Shown here piece by piece: positions 1 to 6,111 of a stretch of 6,488 nucleotides of DNA. The position numbers were made by a program, and so were the translations under genes. This DNA is from Thermoplasmata archaeon (GTDB lineage Archaea; Thermoplasmatota; Thermoplasmata; Thermoplasmatales; Thermoplasmataceae). Location of the stretch: contig JAJZKS010000100.1 of NCBI GenBank assembly GCA_021850835.1, positions 1-6,488 of the forward strand, in the 5' to 3' direction. Below the pieces are notes generated by a model. The model saw nothing but the letters and a program-made list of their open reading frames with translations. It did not search any database and was not told where the DNA came from. Positions within the stretch are counted from its first letter, which is position 1; the number at the start of each line of letters is the position of its first letter.

Positions 1-1
1 C

Positions 2-922
2 ATACGCAAGAATGAGGGCAAGCTCCCCTGGAGGCTGGAATGGCCTGCAAAATGGTTTGCACTTGGTGTCACCATAGAGCCTTTCGGGAAGGACCATGGT
101 GCAGCAGGCGGGTCTTACGACACAGGAAAGGCCATTGCAGAGGAAATTTTTGGCATAAAGGCACCATTGCCTCTCACTTTCGAGAGGATTCTGCTCAAGG
201 GGAAGGGAGTAATGCATTCCTCAACAGGCAATGTAATCCCGGCTTCAGAAATGGTCCAGTACGCTCCTCCAGAAATTCTTAGATTCCTGATCGCAAGAAC
301 CCATCCGTCTAGGCACATCGATTTCGATCCGGGCCTCGGTTTGCTTAATCTTGTAGACGAGTACGAGAGGTACAGGAATGTATTCTATGGCCTTGAAGAA
401 GCTGCCGGGGAAGACGACGCCAGGACATACGAACTATCCAGGCTCGGCGAGGAAAAGCCAGACACGTTCGTAAGCTTCAGGCATCTCATAACGCTGGTGC
501 AGATATATACGACCGATGAACAGCTGCTTGGCGCCATGAAGCGAAGCGGCTACAACGAACCCGAACTATCTCCATACATGAAAAACCAGGTCAAGGTTGC
601 AAAGGCATGGCTTGAGAAATACGCTCCTGACCAGGTAAAGTTCTCACTTCTTCCGCAGGATGCCAAAGTAAACCTCAGTGAACAGGACGTTGCCCTTGCA
701 AGATCTTTCCAGGAGAAGATTAGAGAAATAGAGTGGACTCCGGAGGCCATCCACAATGCTGTCCATGAGCTCATAAAGAATCAGAACCTTGAGCCAATGG
801 CAGGGTTCGCAACATTCTACAAGATACTCATAGGCAAGGAAAGAGGTCCAAGGCTCGGTTATTTCCTTTCTAATCTGGACAGGGAAATGGTTGAAATTAG
901 GTTTAAGGCCGTCCTGAAGTAA
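2..922 (+). CDS. lysS: Lysyl-tRNA synthetase, class I (5'-truncated by window edge)
   Basis: This is the C-terminal 306 residues of a cytoplasmic enzyme that charges tRNA-Lys with lysine using ATP. The reading frame is open from base 2 with no start, so the N-terminal part with the HIGH motif (family length is roughly 500-530 residues) lies upstream of the window. Visible class I LysRS landmarks are the LPWRLEWPAKWFALGV stretch (fragment residues 8-23), EPFGKDHGAAGGSYDTG (26-42), and the second class I signature region at 70-77, which reads VMHSSTGN. That last motif replaces the KMSSS-like form expected in this family. NVIPASEMVQYAPPEILRFL follows it, then the helical anticodon-binding C-terminal half, ending at TAA 920-922. 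Class I LysRS is typical of Euryarchaeota and of a few bacteria, whereas most bacteria and eukaryotes use an unrelated class II enzyme. An internal TTG or ATG start inside this frame would be wrong, because strongly conserved family sequence precedes them. Identification is confident. Confidence 0.95.
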   Translation: MRKNEGKLPWRLEWPAKWFALGVTIEPFGKDHGAAGGSYDTGKAIAEEIFGIKAPLPLTFERILLKGKGVMHSSTGNVIPASEMVQYAPPEILRFLIARTHPSRHIDFDPGLGLLNLVDEYERYRNVFYGLEEAAGEDDARTYELSRLGEEKPDTFVSFRHLITLVQIYTTDEQLLGAMKRSGYNEPELSPYMKNQVKVAKAWLEKYAPDQVKFSLLPQDAKVNLSEQDVALARSFQEKIREIEWTPEAIHNAVHELIKNQNLEPMAGFATFYKILIGKERGPRLGYFLSNLDREMVEIRFKAVLK

Positions 923-940
923 TTGCTGGAACGACTCTTT

Positions 941-985
941 CAAAAATTATCAAATATTGATGTTTTTGAGGCTATAACCTCAAAA
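941..985. terminator. Probable bidirectional terminator region between convergent genes
   Basis: The 84-bp spacer between the convergent lysS and permease genes contains a perfect inverted repeat, TTTTGAGG (964-971), a 6-nt loop, and CCTCAAAA (978-985). A second imperfect hairpin overlaps it: CAAAAA (941-946) pairs with TTTTTG (963-968), and inside it ATCAA (949-953) pairs with TTGAT (957-961). Five-T runs occur on the plus strand (963-967) and on the minus strand (opposite 942-946), so each gene would meet a T-tract soon after its stop codon. Archaeal termination depends mainly on T-tracts rather than on stable stems, so the T-runs are the stronger evidence. A tandem AAAATTT repeat (995-1008) overlaps the permease stop codon. 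The terminator role is inferred. Confidence 0.55.
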
Positions 986-1006
986 CCCATTTATAAAATT
1001 TAAAAT

Positions 1007-2413
1007 TTATGCCTCCGGCACTGTGCTGTTTGTTTCCTGAACTGCTTCTGAGTGCAATGAAGCTCTTCTAACATACACATATGCAATGCTGAAAAGTATC
1101 CAGGCCAGTACCACAATTGGAGCTACAAGGAAAGGCATGGTAATTCCCAGGAGTGAGTAGTATATGGCAACCAGCATTATGGCTGAAGTGGCAGTCGGCA
1201 CAAGGAGCCAGAGGACCCATTTTTTGCTTGCAATGGATAGTAAGCTCAGGGAAGTGTTTGACAGGACATGTATGAGCAGTGTCCCGAGTGTGGCGATTGT
1301 TGCAAATATTGCCCAGGCGAAGTAAAGGCCCGTATAGAAGCCGTAGAAGTACCAGAAGAGCCCGCCTGTGAGTGCAGCAAATACAACTGACACCACAAAG
1401 GTGAACCTTACTGCGTTATAGGGTGTCCCCGACGCATCTGTTTTGGCCAGAAAGCCGGGCAGGGCACCGTCACGGGCCAGGGCAAAGGTAACCCTGGTGA
1501 GCGGTGTGCCCATTCCTACGACTGTTCCATATGTGGAGATGAATGTGACAGCAAGAAGGTAAAGGTATACGCCCCCAACACCGAGGTATTCCCGTGTCAC
1601 CTGGAGGCCAGGTATCACGGCATTGACGAATCCCGTCATGTTGGAAATGCCATAACCTACTGTCATGGCGTATGATCCCAGGACAAATACCAGCCCGGCA
1701 AGAAGCACCACATACAGCACTGCCCTGCCAATGGTCCTTGACGGGGCTCTAGCCTCCTCTCCCATTGGCACAACTGATCCATAACCGGCAAAGGAGAGGT
1801 AGCTTCCAACGATGAAGCCCAGGAACACTCCATGCCATCCGCCAAGAGCATACTGAGGCGTAAATGCAGTGAAGGTATTGTCAGGCGCCTGCCCTATTAC
1901 AGCCAGGGAAATGATCAGGATCGCTGCTAGTTGAATGAGGCCTATAAACATCACTAGCCTCAGGGATGGCTTGATGCCTCTTGACATGAAATAGAAGGAT
2001 AGAACAGTCATGGCGCCCATGTAAATTATTCCGGCCCATACGGGAAGGTTTGTTCCGAGTGCGTAATTTATCCCCTTAGAGAAACCCCAGATCACAATAA
2101 GGAATTCCAGGCCCAGGTTTGCAACCTGGTAAAGCACGTACTGGAAACCAGTGAAGATCCCGGCATTCCGGCCCATTCCCCTCGCCACGTAGGCGTAGTA
2201 GCCACCTGCATGCGATACTATTCTCGAGAACTGGTACACGGTGTTTGCAGCCAGAAGCACTGCACCCATTCCAATGAGGAAGGCAAGGGGTGTGGAGCCA
2301 AGCGCAAAACCTGCCGCGCCAAGTATGAGCCCACCCAGTATGGTGATGGGGGTGATCTGCCCCAAAGCCTGAAAAACCAGTTCCTTAGTTCCTATTGATT
2401 CTGCTTTTAGCAT
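1007..2413 (-). CDS. APC-superfamily amino acid permease
   Basis: This 468-residue integral membrane protein is predicted to transport amino acids across the cytoplasmic membrane, probably by proton- or cation-coupled import. It is almost entirely hydrophobic, with about 12 apparent membrane segments, a short polar N-terminus and a polar C-terminal tail (about 448-468). APC-type landmarks are the glycine-rich first segment (about 18-39), SHAGGYYAYVARGMG (67-81), FAGYGSVVPMGEEARAPSRTI (208-228; the EEA..P motif after TM6), and TPLTRVTFALARDGALP (303-319; the R...ARDG.LP signature). Length is normal for the family. The ATG at 2411-2413 gives a sensible short N-terminus, and a BRE/TATA-like element lies at the right distance upstream. 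No clear Shine-Dalgarno sequence is seen. It is divergent from the MFS gene and convergent with lysS. Substrate cannot be assigned; proximity to LysRS and MetRS is not enough to infer lysine or methionine. Family call confident, specificity unknown. Confidence 0.9.
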   Translation of the reverse strand: MLKAESIGTKELVFQALGQITPITILGGLILGAAGFALGSTPLAFLIGMGAVLLAANTVYQFSRIVSHAGGYYAYVARGMGRNAGIFTGFQYVLYQVANLGLEFLIVIWGFSKGINYALGTNLPVWAGIIYMGAMTVLSFYFMSRGIKPSLRLVMFIGLIQLAAILIISLAVIGQAPDNTFTAFTPQYALGGWHGVFLGFIVGSYLSFAGYGSVVPMGEEARAPSRTIGRAVLYVVLLAGLVFVLGSYAMTVGYGISNMTGFVNAVIPGLQVTREYLGVGGVYLYLLAVTFISTYGTVVGMGTPLTRVTFALARDGALPGFLAKTDASGTPYNAVRFTFVVSVVFAALTGGLFWYFYGFYTGLYFAWAIFATIATLGTLLIHVLSNTSLSLLSIASKKWVLWLLVPTATSAIMLVAIYYSLLGITMPFLVAPIVVLAWILFSIAYVYVRRASLHSEAVQETNSTVPEA

Positions 2414-2454
2414 AAGAACCAGTTAAATCCGGCGTGGTGTTAATTGTTTTGTAG

Positions 2455-2493
2455 TGGTACGATATACAAACTTTATTTACGATACTCGTACCA
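2455..2493. promoter_or_regulatory. Operator-like inverted repeats bracketing the permease promoter
   Basis: TGGTACGA (2455-2462) and TCGTACCA (2486-2493) form a perfect 8-bp inverted repeat with a 23-nt spacer that holds the permease BRE/TATA. The right arm also lies in a compact palindrome of its own, TACGA-TAC-TCGTA (2478-2490). The left arm shares the direct repeat TACGATA (2458-2464 and 2478-2484). The repeats are seen directly. The interpretation as a binding site for a dimeric or multimeric repressor that would occlude TBP/TFB is an inference; the regulator is not identified. Confidence 0.5.
2462..2478 (-). promoter_or_regulatory. BRE/TATA promoter of the amino acid permease gene
   Basis: Read on the minus strand, AAATAAA (BRE-like, 2472-2478) is followed directly by GTTTGTATAT (TATA-like, 2462-2471). 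This resembles the archaeal BRE-TATA arrangement. The TATA centre is about 53 nt upstream of the permease ATG. With a start site some 26 nt downstream of the TATA centre, transcription would begin near 2440 and leave a leader of about 27 nt. No obvious ribosome-binding site lies in that leader. The element falls exactly between the arms of the inverted repeat at 2455-2493, which suggests the promoter is controlled by a bound protein. Confidence 0.6.
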
Positions 2494-2527
2494 ATTGAAC
2501 AGGGAACCACTTGTGAAATCAGCAAAT

Positions 2528-2539
2528 TACGGTTCCGTA
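2528..2539. promoter_or_regulatory. Second short palindrome in the divergent control region
   Basis: TACGG-TT-CCGTA is a 12-bp palindrome with 5-bp arms and a 2-nt centre. Its outer bases (TACG...CGTA) match those of the palindrome at 2478-2490, and the two centres are about 50 bp apart, close to five helical turns. It could be an additional site for the same regulator serving the divergent MFS/permease promoters. Short palindromes arise by chance, so the assignment is tentative. Confidence 0.3.
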
Positions 2540-2603
2540 GGCTGTTCAAAGGAATTCGGTTTTCCCCTGCTTAAACTTTACAATCCATTTTTTCCCTGCA
2601 TTC

Positions 2604-2614
2604 TTTATTATATT
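2604..2614 (+). promoter_or_regulatory. TATA-like promoter of the MFS transporter gene
   Basis: TTTATTATATT is centred about 34 nt upstream of the MFS start codon, which predicts transcription starting near 2635 and a leader of only about 8 nt. The absence of any Shine-Dalgarno sequence before the ATG fits a leaderless or nearly leaderless mRNA, which is common in Thermoplasmatota. The preceding bases are not a good BRE match. A weaker alternative is the TTAAACTTTA stretch at 2571-2580. Confidence 0.45.
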
Positions 2615-2642
2615 CCACATCTTTCACTGAAAAGTCCATAAT

Positions 2643-3881
2643 ATGACTTCTGAGCCTAAGGAACATATCTACCTTGATCAGGTTTTCACTTATTTTAAAG
2701 CAAAGCCTGGGCTGCTCGGAATGCTCATTCTAGCATCCATTTTCACGAACTTCATGGTCTCGTTTGACGTCAATCTCTACTTCTTCAGTTCCCCGTATAT
2801 AATCAGTGCCATATCCGCCCCGATTATTTACCTGGGAATCTCAGCCAGCTCATTCACCCTTGGTGTAATCATATTCGCCACAGTGGGCGGCTATTTATTC
2901 ACGAACTATTCCATAAGGAAGCTTCTCCTCCTTTCAATTGCAATCATTACAATTTTTTCTGTCCTCACGGGATATGTCCAGAACGTGTGGGAACTTGTGG
3001 CTGCCCGGTTCCTCTTTGGCCTCGGGAATGGCCTTTTGCAGGGACTCATAACAAGCCTTCTGGGCGGATTGCATCCCCAGAAGAAAGGTTTCCTGCTATC
3101 CCTTAAGGGGATTACCTTCAGTGCTGGCCTGCTGTTCGGGCCATATGCTGAATCGTTCTTCGCACCGTCCTATGAGGTTCCGTTCATCATTACCGGAATT
3201 GTGGGCATAGTCTGCATCTCCCTGGTTGTGTTGTACCTGCCGGAAATCTACATGAGGAAATCACACGAATCCAGGCTGGATATGAAGCGGCTTTTCAACA
3301 GCAATACAACAAGAGTCTTCCTGAGCATCTTCTTCTTTGGGATCGGGCTGTTCGGCATGCTGGGATATTTCTCAAGGTTCATGCTCAGTGAGCTTAATTA
3401 CAGCAATGGGCAGGCTGCGCTGGTTTCCTCCATGCTTGGGCTTGGCGGGATCATAATGAGCCTCCCCACTGGCCATATAAGTGATGTCTGGAGCAGGAAG
3501 CTAACCCTCGCAGCAATGTTTGTCATCATGGCATTCTCAAGCATAGCCATATTCGGGTTTCACCTGGGCTACCTGGCAATGGTCCTCATAACGCTCCTCT
3601 TCGGGGGAGCATACAACAGCCTCATAAACATAGTTTCAGCTGCGGCACAGGAACTGGGGGACAGCAGGGACATTGGGCAGCTCTCAGGTTCAGCTTTCTC
3701 CTTCTATTATGCTGGAGGCATACTGGGCGGGCCAATGTTCGGCCTCATCCTGAATTCTTCTGGCTTCAAGGCTGCCGGCCTCATTACTGTCACCGTTTTC
3801 ATGGTCATCGGGTTGCTTTTTACAATGAGCATCAGGGAGTACAGTTCCCGGAGAGGAACTTCTCATGTGCAGAAATTATAG
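2643..3881 (+). CDS. Major facilitator superfamily (MFS) transporter
   Basis: This 412-residue membrane protein belongs to the MFS, secondary transporters that move sugars, organic acids, amino acids or drugs by uniport, symport or antiport. It shows two six-helix halves joined by a charged cytoplasmic loop (about 200-224). The motif A position in the loop after TM2 reads GYLFTNYSIRK (83-93) and lacks the usual aspartate. Its counterpart in the second half, GHISDVWSRK (277-286), is intact with D281, R285 and K286. AARFLFGLGNGLLQG (120-134) is the motif B-like TM4 with R122, and GITFSAGLLFGP (156-167) resembles the GP-containing TM5 motif C. Length is typical. ATG 2643-2645 was chosen because it gives a short polar N-terminus before TM1 and sits just downstream of a TATA-like element. 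The 65-codon stretch upstream is in a different frame and does not extend it. Divergent from the APC permease and 87 nt upstream of metG on the same strand. Substrate and direction of transport cannot be determined. Confidence 0.88.
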   Translation: MTSEPKEHIYLDQVFTYFKAKPGLLGMLILASIFTNFMVSFDVNLYFFSSPYIISAISAPIIYLGISASSFTLGVIIFATVGGYLFTNYSIRKLLLLSIAIITIFSVLTGYVQNVWELVAARFLFGLGNGLLQGLITSLLGGLHPQKKGFLLSLKGITFSAGLLFGPYAESFFAPSYEVPFIITGIVGIVCISLVVLYLPEIYMRKSHESRLDMKRLFNSNTTRVFLSIFFFGIGLFGMLGYFSRFMLSELNYSNGQAALVSSMLGLGGIIMSLPTGHISDVWSRKLTLAAMFVIMAFSSIAIFGFHLGYLAMVLITLLFGGAYNSLINIVSAAAQELGDSRDIGQLSGSAFSFYYAGGILGGPMFGLILNSSGFKAAGLITVTVFMVIGLLFTMSIREYSSRRGTSHVQKL

Positions 3882-3919
3882 GACGCATTGGATGAGAATC
3901 ACTGTCCAGGCAATTCAAT

Positions 3920-3933
3920 CAAAAACATATATG
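3920..3933 (+). promoter_or_regulatory. Probable metG promoter (A-rich element plus TATA box)
   Basis: An A5 run (3921-3925) precedes CATATATG (3926-3933) in the MFS-metG spacer. Its centre, near 3929, predicts transcription starting near 3955, just upstream of the Shine-Dalgarno sequence and about 14 nt before the metG ATG. This would let metG be expressed independently of the MFS gene, although read-through is also possible because no strong T-tract follows the MFS stop codon. The assignment rests on spacing and composition only. Confidence 0.5.
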
Positions 3934-3957
3934 CAGTTGTAATTGCAATCAGTCACA

Positions 3958-3962
3958 GAGGT
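3958..3962 (+). promoter_or_regulatory. Shine-Dalgarno sequence fixing the metG start
   Basis: GAGGT, complementary to the 3' end of archaeal 16S rRNA, ends 6 nt before the ATG at 3969. It is the only clear ribosome-binding site seen in the window. It supports ATG 3969 over the upstream in-frame TTG at 3888, which has no such site. Confidence 0.7.
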
Positions 3963-3968
3963 CAGTTA

Positions 3969-6107
3969 ATGTCAAAAATCCTTGTCAATGTAGCATTGCC
4001 ATACGCCAACGGGCCAATTCACCTGGGGCATGTTGCAGGTGCTTACCTAAACTCAGATATTTTCGTCCGTTTTCTCAGGATGCATGGCCATGAGGTCATG
4101 TTTGTATCAGGCAGTGATGAACATGGCACTCCCGCAACGCTGGCGGCCGACCGGCTTCACATTTCACCAAAGGAGATCGCGGACAGGTACCACAGGGAGC
4201 ACCTTGAATCTTTCACGAAACTTGACATCATCTTCGACATCTACACCAGGACCACATACCAGGAACACCGCGATACTGTAGCTGAATTCGTGCTGGATTT
4301 TCAGAAGAAAGGCCTTCTTTCAGAGCATACAATGGTATCCCCATTCTGCCCGACTGACAACCGGTTCATGCCGGACAGGTATATTGAGGGGAAATGCCCC
4401 AACTGCGGTTTTGAGGAAGCCAGGGGTGACCAGTGCGACAACTGCGGAAAGCTGCTTGACCCTCAGGAACTGATACAGCCAAGGTGTGTCTTGGATGGGA
4501 CAGCACCTGAGTTCAGGGAAACAAAGCACATGTTCTTCCGCCTGGATCTTTTCCAGGACCGGCTCATGGAATGGCTTGAAGGCAAGGATTTCTGGAGGCA
4601 CAGCGTTCTGGCATTCACCAGGAACTTCATCAAGGCAGGCCTCAAAGAGCGCCCAATCACCAGGGACATTGAATGGGGTGTACCAGTGCCGCTGGAGGGA
4701 TACGAGCACAAACGCATCTATGTCTGGTTTGAGGCACTTCTGGGATACATTTCAGGAGCCAGGGTCCTATCTGAACGCCTGGGAAAGAAGGACTACTGGA
4801 AAGAATTCTATTTTGACAGGGACGTGAAGATGTACCACTTCATGGGCAAGGACAACATAATCTTCCACACAATCATCTGGCCTGCCATGCTCATGGGCAG
4901 GGGAGAGTACAACCTGCCTTACATTGTGATTGCAAATGAGTTCCTCACATTCAACGGGAAGCAGTTTTCCAAGAGCAGGGGCATAGGATACAGCGTGGAC
5001 GATATCCTGAAGCTTGCATCAAAGGATTACGTGAGATACTACATGTCCTCCATAATGCCTGAGGGTTCTGACACAGACTTCAACCTTGATGATTTCCAGT
5101 CCAGGGTGAACGGGGAACTCATTGACAAATTTGGCAATTATATCCACAGGCTTACCAGCTTCATCGCAAACAATAGCCTGAAAATATCGTCCTCACAAAC
5201 CAAGCCTGATGAAACAGACAGGGAAGCGCTTGACTTTGCCCGGGAGAGGATCAACAATTACAACAGCCTCCTGGAAAGAGTGGAGATCAAGAAGGCTTTG
5301 GGTGAATGGCTTGAACTGGTTAAGTATGCGAATTCTTACTTCAACAACGCTCAGCCATGGAGGCTTGTGAAGTCTGATGTTGGCCAGTGCATTTCCAAGC
5401 TCTACCATTCGCTTCTCCTGGCCCAGTACTGCACTGCCATGCTGTATCCATTTGTCCCTGATGCCTCAGCAAGGATAATGGAAACCATAGGCTCAGGCAA
5501 ATACCATGCTAATGGATTCACCGTGGACCTGCTCTCGCAGGAAGGATCTGAATTCAATCCGGTCAAGGGGGAACCGCCATTTGAGAAGCTCTCCCTCATA
5601 AAGGAGAACCCAAACTTCGCAGACCTGAGGATCGGGGAGATCCTGGAAGCAAGGGAACACCTCAACGCAGACAAACTCTTTGTGCTAAGGGTAAATCTTG
5701 GCAGCAGCGAAATCCAGCTTGTGGCAGGCCTCAGGAAACATTACATGGCAGATGAACTGGTTGGAAGGAAGATAGTGGTGATTGCCAACCTCAAGCCTAC
5801 AAAACTGAGAGGGGAGATATCACAGGGAATGCTTCTTGCTGCAGATGACGGGGAAACCGTATCCCTGCTTTCACCGCTGGGGGAAAACCTCAAGGCAGGA
5901 GATCCCGTGAAGATGGGCCAGTACGGATTCAACAATTCAGGCAAGATAGAACTGGAAAAGCTCAAGTCTCTTGAACTCAGGATGGAAACATCAGGAGATA
6001 AGGTTGTAGCCACCGCCCTTCTTGACGGAAAGAGGGAGGAGATACTGGCCGGAGGCTCACCTGTAACTTCGCACAGGCCCGTAAAGGAAGGGGCACAGAT
6101 CCGCTGA
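3969..6107 (+). CDS. metG: Methionyl-tRNA synthetase with fused C-terminal tRNA-binding domain
   Basis: This 712-residue cytoplasmic class I enzyme charges initiator and elongator tRNA-Met with methionine using ATP. Domains in order: Rossmann catalytic core with PYANGPIHLGH (11-21, HIGH motif); an inserted zinc-knuckle domain (about 118-190) with C143-PN-C146 and C156-DN-C159, plus C127-PT-D130 and C173-VL-D176 where a second knuckle could sit; WGVPVPL (236-242) and YVWFEALLGYIS (251-262) of the methionine-binding site; KQFSKSRG (331-338), the KMSKS loop; a helical anticodon-binding domain (about 370-510); and an EMAPII/Trbp111-like OB domain (about 548-650) with RIGEILEAREHLNADKL and SQGMLLAADD. 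A further tail of about 62 residues (651-712) follows. ATG 3969 starts right at the catalytic fold and has a Shine-Dalgarno sequence. A TTG 27 codons upstream in frame would add unconserved sequence and include the promoter. It ends 4 nt from the convergent downstream gene. Identification is confident. Confidence 0.96.
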   Translation: MSKILVNVALPYANGPIHLGHVAGAYLNSDIFVRFLRMHGHEVMFVSGSDEHGTPATLAADRLHISPKEIADRYHREHLESFTKLDIIFDIYTRTTYQEHRDTVAEFVLDFQKKGLLSEHTMVSPFCPTDNRFMPDRYIEGKCPNCGFEEARGDQCDNCGKLLDPQELIQPRCVLDGTAPEFRETKHMFFRLDLFQDRLMEWLEGKDFWRHSVLAFTRNFIKAGLKERPITRDIEWGVPVPLEGYEHKRIYVWFEALLGYISGARVLSERLGKKDYWKEFYFDRDVKMYHFMGKDNIIFHTIIWPAMLMGRGEYNLPYIVIANEFLTFNGKQFSKSRGIGYSVDDILKLASKDYVRYYMSSIMPEGSDTDFNLDDFQSRVNGELIDKFGNYIHRLTSFIANNSLKISSSQTKPDETDREALDFARERINNYNSLLERVEIKKALGEWLELVKYANSYFNNAQPWRLVKSDVGQCISKLYHSLLLAQYCTAMLYPFVPDASARIMETIGSGKYHANGFTVDLLSQEGSEFNPVKGEPPFEKLSLIKENPNFADLRIGEILEAREHLNADKLFVLRVNLGSSEIQLVAGLRKHYMADELVGRKIVVIANLKPTKLRGEISQGMLLAADDGETVSLLSPLGENLKAGDPVKMGQYGFNNSGKIELEKLKSLELRMETSGDKVVATALLDGKREEILAGGSPVTSHRPVKEGAQIR

Positions 6108-6111
6108 GTAA

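Noticed and set aside
167..922. A 251-residue protein starting at TTG 167
   Set aside because: This is the same frame as the LysRS fragment. Conserved class I LysRS sequence continues upstream to base 2, so the TTG is internal.
995..1008. Tandem AAAATTT repeat as a possible mobile-element or attachment site
   Set aside because: It is only two 7-base copies in AT-rich sequence at a gene end, with no integrase, tRNA or flanking element, so simple AT-rich spacer is sufficient.
1663..1851. Short minus-strand open frame inside the permease gene
   Set aside because: It is a shadow of the APC permease in another frame, rich in Trp, Cys and Gln with no family resemblance.
2472..2480. TTTATTTAC as a plus-strand TATA for the MFS gene
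   Set aside because: It would leave a leader of about 140 nt, whereas the TATA at 2604-2614 has much better spacing. On the minus strand these bases serve as the BRE of the permease promoter.
2444..2641. 65-codon plus-strand open frame in the divergent control region
   Set aside because: It starts at TTG and overlaps the permease promoter, the palindromes and the MFS TATA box. The composition does not look like protein, and there is no ribosome-binding site. It is more likely regulatory DNA that happens to be open.
4320..4827. Overlapping minus- and plus-strand open frames inside metG
   Set aside because: They are shadows of a strongly conserved MetRS coding region, with no promoter or start signals of their own.
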